DNA from: Brevibacterium sp. CS2
GTDB lineage: Bacteria > Actinomycetota > Actinomycetes > Actinomycetales > Brevibacteriaceae
DNA: 64,000 nucleotides
Direction: 5' to 3'
Assembly (NCBI RefSeq): GCF_005280295.1
Contig: NZ_CP040020.1
Span: 310,001-374,000, forward strand
Part shown: positions 60,701 through 64,000 of the stretch, one piece after another
How positions within the stretch are numbered: the stretch's first letter is position 1
How the letters are laid out: every line of letters begins with the position of its first letter
Translations under genes and position numbers: made by a program
The notes under the pieces: model-generated
Database searches by the model: none
What the model saw: only the letters and a program-made list of their open reading frames with translations
What the model was told of the DNA's origin: nothing

Positions 60701-61676
60701 CGATGAGGGTGAGCAGTCCGGCGTCCTCGACCCGGAGCACGGGTCGGCCGGGTGCCGCGGGCGCGGACGGGGCGACGGGCTGCGGGGGCGTCGCGGAGGC
60801 GTCCCCGCCGGGACGCGCCTCGGCGGGGGGCCCGCCGTTGTCGGATGATGCGGGCTCCGTGCCGCCCGGTGCCCCGACCCCCGCCTCGGCGGTGGGGCGC
60901 ACGGCCCGGTAGCGCACGGTGTCGCCGGGGGCGATGAGAGCGGGAGGGTCGGCGGACTCGTCCCACATCGGGGTGTCGGTGCGGCCGATGAGCTGCCAAC
61001 CGCCCGGGGTGCGCCGCGGGTACACGGCGGAGAACTCCCCGGCGAGCGCCACGGAGCCGGGCGGGACGGCGGTGCGCGGGGACTCTCGGCGGGGCACGTC
61101 CCAGCCGCCCGCGGCAGGGACGCAGTAGGTGAAGCCCGGCGCGAAGCCGCCGAAGGCACCCGTCCAGGTCTCCGCGGTGTGCTTCTCGACGAGCGCCTCC
61201 GGGCTGAGACCGAGGTGCTCGGCGAGCGGGGCGAGGTCCTCGCCGTCGTAGACGACGTCGAGGGTGATCTCCCGGCCGCCTGTCTGCGCGGAGGTCTCCG
61301 GCGCGAAGTCGCGCAGGAGCTCGAAGGCCCGGGTGGCGGCGTCCGGGGTGTGCGCGGTGAAGAGCAGAGTGGCGGCGGCGGCGACGATGCCGCGCTGTGC
61401 GAGCAGCGGGTCTGCGGTGAGGGCGGCGTGCCAGGCCATGACCGTGTCGAGGTCCGGGAGGTCGACGAGCACCGCACGGGTTCCGACCCGGTGGAGGGCC
61501 AGCGCGCCACCGGGTCCGGTCGAGCTCGGGTGGGTGCCGGGACTCGGCCCCGGACCGGAGGGGCTCAGGCCCCGGTCGGAGGGGCTCAGGCCCCGGTCGG
61601 AGGGGCTCAGGCCCCGGTCGGAGGGGCTCAGGCCCGGGTCGGAGTCTCCTGGCGGGGTCGGTCCGGCGGGGCTCAT
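57723..61676 (-). CDS. Fused PxpB-PxpC-biotin carboxylase-BCCP protein
   Basis: One open frame of 1,317 residues. After a repeat-rich N-terminus (1-57) comes PxpB/KipI (about 58-285; GGFAPGFTYC, PGSVALAGEFSAVYP). PxpC/KipA follows (about 325-655; LIEDLGRAGYGDLGV, RSYLAVRGGF). A biotin carboxylase starts near 714 (VLIANRGEIAVRIARAA, AFGGGGRGLKVV, EVNTRVQVEHPVTE). The last 75 residues are a biotinyl domain with EAMKMES (Lys1282). Ala/Gly/Pro linkers join the parts. An internal ATG 59537 with GAGGG upstream could also start a separate BC-BCCP product. ATG 61676 overlaps the pxpA stop (ATGA). No conventional carboxyltransferase is present. PxpB/C-like domains play that part in urea carboxylase, so a biotin-dependent step on oxoproline is conceivable. 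Confidence 0.88.
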   Translation of the reverse strand: MSPAGPTPPGDSDPGLSPSDRGLSPSDRGLSPSDRGLSPSGPGPSPGTHPSSTGPGGALALHRVGTRAVLVDLPDLDTVMAWHAALTADPLLAQRGIVAAAATLLFTAHTPDAATRAFELLRDFAPETSAQTGGREITLDVVYDGEDLAPLAEHLGLSPEALVEKHTAETWTGAFGGFAPGFTYCVPAAGGWDVPRRESPRTAVPPGSVALAGEFSAVYPRRTPGGWQLIGRTDTPMWDESADPPALIAPGDTVRYRAVRPTAEAGVGAPGGTEPASSDNGGPPAEARPGGDASATPPQPVAPSAPAAPGRPVLRVEDAGLLTLIEDLGRAGYGDLGVASSGVLDRASAWTANRLVGNGGASAVLESIGGLRVTALVDTVVAVTGAEAPLTVAPGRASGAGDPRRHPLAHPLLLRAGDELTVGGPRLGMRSYLAVRGGFAAHRVLGSAATDLLSGLGPEPVRTGDTLRVRNRPRPAGAGNGGEPAPTTGSAPGAPVNATPLGTSPADAPEPETGAIAAVAAPAPNPLRVTGERAVLRCIMGPRADWFDAAEQARFTQVPWQVSGRSNRIGLRLEPGDGAAPLTRSRDGELASEGMITGAVQVPPDGNPVLFLADHPVTGGYPVIATVVAEDLDIAGQLPPGSAVTFTPVDPVTLTPLAAAGPEAATGSEGTAGSEDPAGAEAATGSAAAAGLAAADPVRPDTATPNDDPEGPLMTRAPAPLTAVLIANRGEIAVRIARAARDLGIRSIAVYSELDADALHAEIADEAYALPGTSAADTYMNVPALLDIAARAGADCIHPGYGFLSENADFARAVIDAGLTWVGPSPDTIDLLGNKVTARRLAAEAGAPLAPGTDDPIEDWQTARDFAAEHGLPIAIKAAFGGGGRGLKVVNEVEDIEEAFASAGREAQAAFGRAECFVEKFLERPRHVEAQVLADTHGTTVVLGTRDCSLQRRNQKLVEEAPAPFLTAEQHSRIVDGARDVCARAGYVGAGTVEFLLAEDGTIAFLEVNTRVQVEHPVTEAVTGVDIVAEQFRIAAGKPLSLSADPEPSGHALEFRINAEDVAHGFVPAPGTVIAFAAPTGPGIRVDSGVRSGSAVPGSYDSLIAKLVVHGPTRDIALARARDALAELEITGVRTVVPFHRDVVDHPDFTGDSLDVHTGWIETVYQPGLAAVGDDVAESYAERTRLTIELDGKRHELVLPAEVLRAAAGAGGPGDGTGGAGQAGASGTGSDTDGFAGADASGAGSGGAEVTCGYTGSLVRFSVEDGAEVAAGDEIAVIEAMKMESPVVAPAAGTVALAELSAGDEVSEGQVLATISS
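61558..61641. repeat. Four tandem copies of a 21-nt repeat within the fusion gene
   Basis: Units start at 61558, 61579, 61600 and 61621, and contain GAGGGGCTCAGGCC. They encode the heptapeptide repeat GLSPSDR in the N-terminal leader of the PxpB domain. The repeat keeps frame, so copy-number change would not break the gene. Confidence 0.85.
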
Positions 61677-62431
61677 AGGAAGCTGCGGATTTCGATGCCG
61701 GCGTCCTGCAGGGCGCCGACGATGCGGCGGGCGAGCTCGACGGAGCCCGGGGAGTCGCCGTGCACGCATAGGGACTCCGCGTCGATGTCGATCGTGCTGC
61801 CGTCGCGGGCGAGGAGCGTGCGCTCCCGGGCGAGCTGCACGACGCGGGCGGCCACCGCGTCCGGGTCGCTGACCACGGCGTCGGATTCGCGGCGGGAGAC
61901 GAGCGTGCCGTCGGGGTTGTAGTTCCTGTCCGCGAACGCCTCGCGCACGGCGCGCAGCCCGGCCTGCTCCGCCTTCTCGATCGCGACGGCACCGGGCAGC
62001 AGCAGCACGGGGAGCTCCTGGCTGAAGGCCCTGATCCCGTCGATGACAGCCTGCGCCTGCTCCTCGTGGTGGACGATCGTGTTGTAGAGCGCGCCGTGGG
62101 GCTTGACGTAGGTGACCGCGGTGCCCTTGGAGCGGGCCAGCGCGTCGAGGGCGCCGATCTGGTAGAGCACCTCGTCGGCGAGCTCGGCGGGATCCATGTC
62201 GATGAAGCGGCGGCCGAAGCCCGGGATGTCGCGGTAGCCCACGTGCGCGCCCACGGCGACCCCGCGTGCGGCGGCCGCCTCGACGGTGCGGGCGATGTCG
62301 TGCGGATCGCCGGAGTGGAAGCCGCAGGCGACGTTGGCGCTCGACACCACCTCGATGATCGCGGCGTCGTCGCTCACGGGATTGCCGCCGACGGATTCGC
62401 CCAGGTCGGAGTTCACATCGATGGCGGTCAT
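61673..62431 (-). CDS. pxpA: 5-oxoprolinase subunit A (LamB/YcsF family)
   Basis: A 252-residue protein of the LamB/YcsF family, subunit A of the PxpABC ATP-dependent 5-oxoprolinase that opens 5-oxoproline to glutamate. The N-terminus IDVNSDLGESVGG, the NVACGFHSGDPHDI metal-like motif, GVAVGAHVGYRDIPGFGRR and SLCVHGDSPG are classic. Three near ATGs exist (62440, 62437, 62431); I chose 62431 because GAGAGGG is nine bases before it and the family begins MxxIDLN. Its stop overlaps the fusion gene start by ATGA, implying coupled synthesis. Confidence 0.95.
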   Translation of the reverse strand: MTAIDVNSDLGESVGGNPVSDDAAIIEVVSSANVACGFHSGDPHDIARTVEAAAARGVAVGAHVGYRDIPGFGRRFIDMDPAELADEVLYQIGALDALARSKGTAVTYVKPHGALYNTIVHHEEQAQAVIDGIRAFSQELPVLLLPGAVAIEKAEQAGLRAVREAFADRNYNPDGTLVSRRESDAVVSDPDAVAARVVQLARERTLLARDGSTIDIDAESLCVHGDSPGSVELARRIVGALQDAGIEIRSFL

Positions 62432-62470
62432 GATCATCATCCCTCTCGTCGGGCGGTGAAGGCTGCCCGC

Positions 62471-62485
62471 GATTGTTGAACAATC
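62471..62485. promoter_or_regulatory. Predicted GntR operator at the pxpA promoter
   Basis: GATTGTTGAACAATC is a perfect 7-1-7 palindrome. It overlaps TAGGAT (62483-62488, minus strand), a good -10 box, placing the start point about 30 nt before the pxpA ribosome binding site. The same motif is at 54441-54453. Confidence 0.7.
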
Positions 62486-62578
62486 CTAGCGCGGAATGAG
62501 GCGTGCGTCACGGGATCGGGTCACCGGCGCCGAGGTGCCGAGGTGCTCCATAGCCTGGAAGCTTGACCGCATCCCCAC

Positions 62579-62879
62579 ATGAATACCCGGACAGTCCTCG
62601 AGCGCATGCTCTACCTCGCGGTCCCGTTCGGGTTCTTGATCAGCGCCGGGCTCCTCGCGATCGCCTGCCGCTCGGCGTGGGCCGCGGTCGGCATCCACAG
62701 CGGCTTCCATGTGGCCTCGGCCATCAACCTCGCGCTCGGCCCCACCGCCGACGGGCCCGGCATGTGGCTCACCGCCGGCCCTGCACGTCATCGTCAGCGT
62801 GGTCGTCGCGCTGCTCATCCCCCGCAGCCGCTGGGCCGAGGCCGGGGAGCTCAGACCGTGCGGCCGTTGCACCTCATGA
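62579..62879 (+). pseudogene. Remnant of a CPBP-type membrane protease gene
   Basis: From ATG 62579 the frame reads LISAGLLAIACRSAWAAVGIHSGFHVASAINLALG, like the last part of a CPBP/CAAX-type intramembrane protease. It then shifts at a C-run near 62778-62781 to continue LHVIVSVVVALLIPRSRWAEAGELR and stop at 62879. The N-terminal two thirds, including the EExxR motif, are missing. A decayed fragment is most likely; no function is expected. Confidence 0.5.
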
Positions 62880-62884
62880 ATACT

Positions 62885-62930
62885 CAAAACCCCCGGCGAT
62901 CCTCTGATTCCAGAGAGTCTCGGGGGTCTT
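62885..62930 (-). terminator. Terminator of tRNA-Ser(GCT)
   Basis: ACCCCCG (62889-62895) pairs with CGGGGGT (62921-62927) with an inner CTCTG/CAGAG stem. On the minus strand it is followed by TTTTG. Confidence 0.8.
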
Positions 62931-62940
62931 GCGAAAAACG

Positions 62941-63029
62941 CGGAGCCGGTGGGATTTGAACCCACGGTCCCCAATTCAAGGGACTCCACCTTAGCAGGGT
63001 GGTGCTTTCGGCCGCTCAGCCACGACTCC
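62941..63029 (-). tRNA. tRNA-Ser (anticodon GCT)
   Basis: Class II tRNA on the minus strand. The acceptor stem GGAGTCG pairs with CGGCTCC and the discriminator is G. The anticodon loop is CTGCTAA, a long variable arm is present and the T-loop is TTCAAAT. It reads AGC/AGU. It is the third serine tRNA of the window. Confidence 0.95.
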
Positions 63030-63400
63030 ATCCGCCGCGACGCGCGCGACCGACACAAGACTACTCGACCCGGTCCCGAGGCGCCAAAGCGATCGCGGTA
63101 CGGCCCGCCTTCTCCCGGGCTCCGACCGCTCCTCGATCCGCACCTCAGCCACTGCCTCACGCAGGACCGCACCTCCCGCACCGCGGCAGGGCACGACGGT
63201 GCCGCGCCTTACCGCGCCCGCACGTCCACCCCGCACCCACCGGGATTACACTGTTCCCACAGAGTCGGGCCGTACACTCGGGCTTCGACCATTGCACTGT
63301 TGTCGACCGTCGCACGTTCCCAGCCGGGTCGGGCTCCGCTGAGCCCCGCCCGCCGCGGGTGCCTCTCCGGCGGCGATCCAGCCCCACGAGGAGTCCGCAC
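63030..63400. promoter_or_regulatory. Intergenic region before the right-edge gene
   Basis: About 370 bases with no recognisable gene. Two TACACT motifs (63247-63252 and 63273-63278) are candidate -10 boxes for the downstream gene, giving leaders of 115-145 nt. No RNA gene seen. Confidence 0.4.
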
Positions 63401-64000
63401 TTGGCGCAGAACGACACCGGGAGCCCCGACCAGCGCCCCGACGGCGACCCGTCGACTCCCGCCTCGTTCCGCGCATCCAAGCGCCCCCGCCTGCGCGGCG
63501 ACTCCCAGGCCTCCGGGCGCCCGACCCTCTCCGGCTCGTCCACGCCCGAGGCGCGCCGCCGCTCGACGCAGGGCTCCCCCGCCCCTGCCGGCGGGTCCGA
63601 TGCTCCGTCTGCGGCGTCACGGGACACCGCACCGAGCACTCCGCCGCCCCTGCCGGCAACCCGGCATGCCAACGCCCAGCGGCGTTCCGACTCCCCGCGC
63701 CACTCTACCCAGGTGAAGAAGAGGTGGCCCCGCAGCCCGGAGGCGAAGCGAGCCGCCGGTCCCGGCGCGGCCGCAGCTGCCGGCACTGCAGCCGGCGCCG
63801 GAGCTGCCGCTGGAACCGCTGCAGGTGCCACTGCGCAGGCCTCCGGCGCTGCCGTTGCCGGCAGTGCGGCAGGTCCTGCGGCAGCAGCCGCAGGCGCTGC
63901 TGCGGCCTCCCCCCGCCGCGCTGCCCGGGCGGCGGACGCAGCCGGTACCTCGCGAGCGGCCGGCACCTCGAGAGCAGCCGGCACCCCAGCCCCCCACTCA
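63401..64000 (+). CDS. Ala-rich protein, N-terminal part only (runs off the window)
   Basis: A frame open from TTG 63401 to the right edge gives at least 200 residues. GAGGAG lies upstream at good spacing. The N-terminus is polar and basic (AQNDTGSPDQRPDGDPSTPASFRASKRPRLRG), then Ser/Pro-rich, and from about residue 120 nearly pure Ala/Gly/Thr (AAGTAAGAGAAAGTAAGATAQ). No domain is reached. Long disordered N-termini like this often precede the membrane helix of penicillin-binding or LCP-type proteins in actinobacteria, but I cannot tell. Antisense frames here are also open because of composition, which lowers confidence. Confidence 0.55.
   Translation, partial: MAQNDTGSPDQRPDGDPSTPASFRASKRPRLRGDSQASGRPTLSGSSTPEARRRSTQGSPAPAGGSDAPSAASRDTAPSTPPPLPATRHANAQRRSDSPRHSTQVKKRWPRSPEAKRAAGPGAAAAAGTAAGAGAAAGTAAGATAQASGAAVAGSAAGPAAAAAGAAAASPRRAARAADAAGTSRAAGTSRAAGTPAPHS

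Noticed and set aside
63157-63984. A 275-codon minus-strand gene opposite the right-edge protein
   Set aside because: Ala/Pro/Arg-rich with no domain. The plus frame has a ribosome binding site and a more natural N-terminus, though the evidence is not decisive.

Overview
The window is a chromosomal stretch of a very GC-rich Actinomycetota genome. Dense genes, tRNA genes without encoded CCA, a small 4.5S-type SRP RNA, a TadA-associated protein, GTP-dependent PEP carboxykinase, malate:quinone oxidoreductase, LPxTG surface proteins and leaderless promoters together suggest a Micrococcales-like organism, perhaps Brevibacterium. That genus call is an inference. I see no phage, integron, CRISPR array or intact insertion sequence.

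Layout. 1-7 kb: a cell-surface protein cut by the left edge, an amidase, tRNA-Ser(GGA), a DJ-1/PfpI protein, SRP RNA, an MFS exporter and an L,D-transpeptidase lipoprotein. 7-16 kb: a DUF779/AhpD-like pair, two transporters, an M3 metallopeptidase, a YbaK-type deacylase, and a queuine-precursor transporter facing tgt. 16-24 kb: a 30-nt tandem repeat array, a GlcD-like flavin oxidase, two aminotransferases, a hydrolase, and a decayed locus (LMW phosphatase plus AAA ATPase, both frame-broken). 24-35 kb: tRNA-Ser(CGA), tadA with its partner, upp, a winged-helix regulator, an EEP-family enzyme, an overlapping PrsW-MarP protease pair, mqo and an LPxTG protein. 35-49 kb: acetoacetyl-CoA synthetase, an unusual regulator divergent from putA, a cupin, a lipoprotein, a wall-anchored nuclease and tRNA-Arg(ACG). 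49-54 kb: a second repeat region, pckG, and a TetR/DUF418 divergent pair with a double operator. 54-62.5 kb: a 5-oxoproline utilisation cluster. 62.5-64 kb: a CPBP remnant, tRNA-Ser(GCT) and the start of an Ala-rich protein running off the right edge.

How genes work together. The most distinctive system is the oxoproline cluster. Two convergent arms carry a YcsG-type transporter (broken) and a YcsI-type hydro-lyase on one side. On the other are PxpA, a single 1,317-residue protein joining PxpB, PxpC, biotin carboxylase and a biotinyl domain, and a GntR regulator. The same short palindrome (ATTGTT-S-AACRAT) lies at both outer promoters. PutA, PckG, Mqo, acetoacetyl-CoA synthetase and the aminotransferases suit growth on amino acids and small organic acids.

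Two genome-scale patterns recur. At least thirteen genes have a TANNNT-like -10 box only 6-8 nt before the start codon, the mark of leaderless mRNAs. Several reading frames are broken, mostly at C/G homopolymers, so either real decay or assembly indels must be considered. Two intergenic repeat families are present: a 51-nt element in three copies, and a 30-nt-period element with core ACCGCACTGGA in two arrays.
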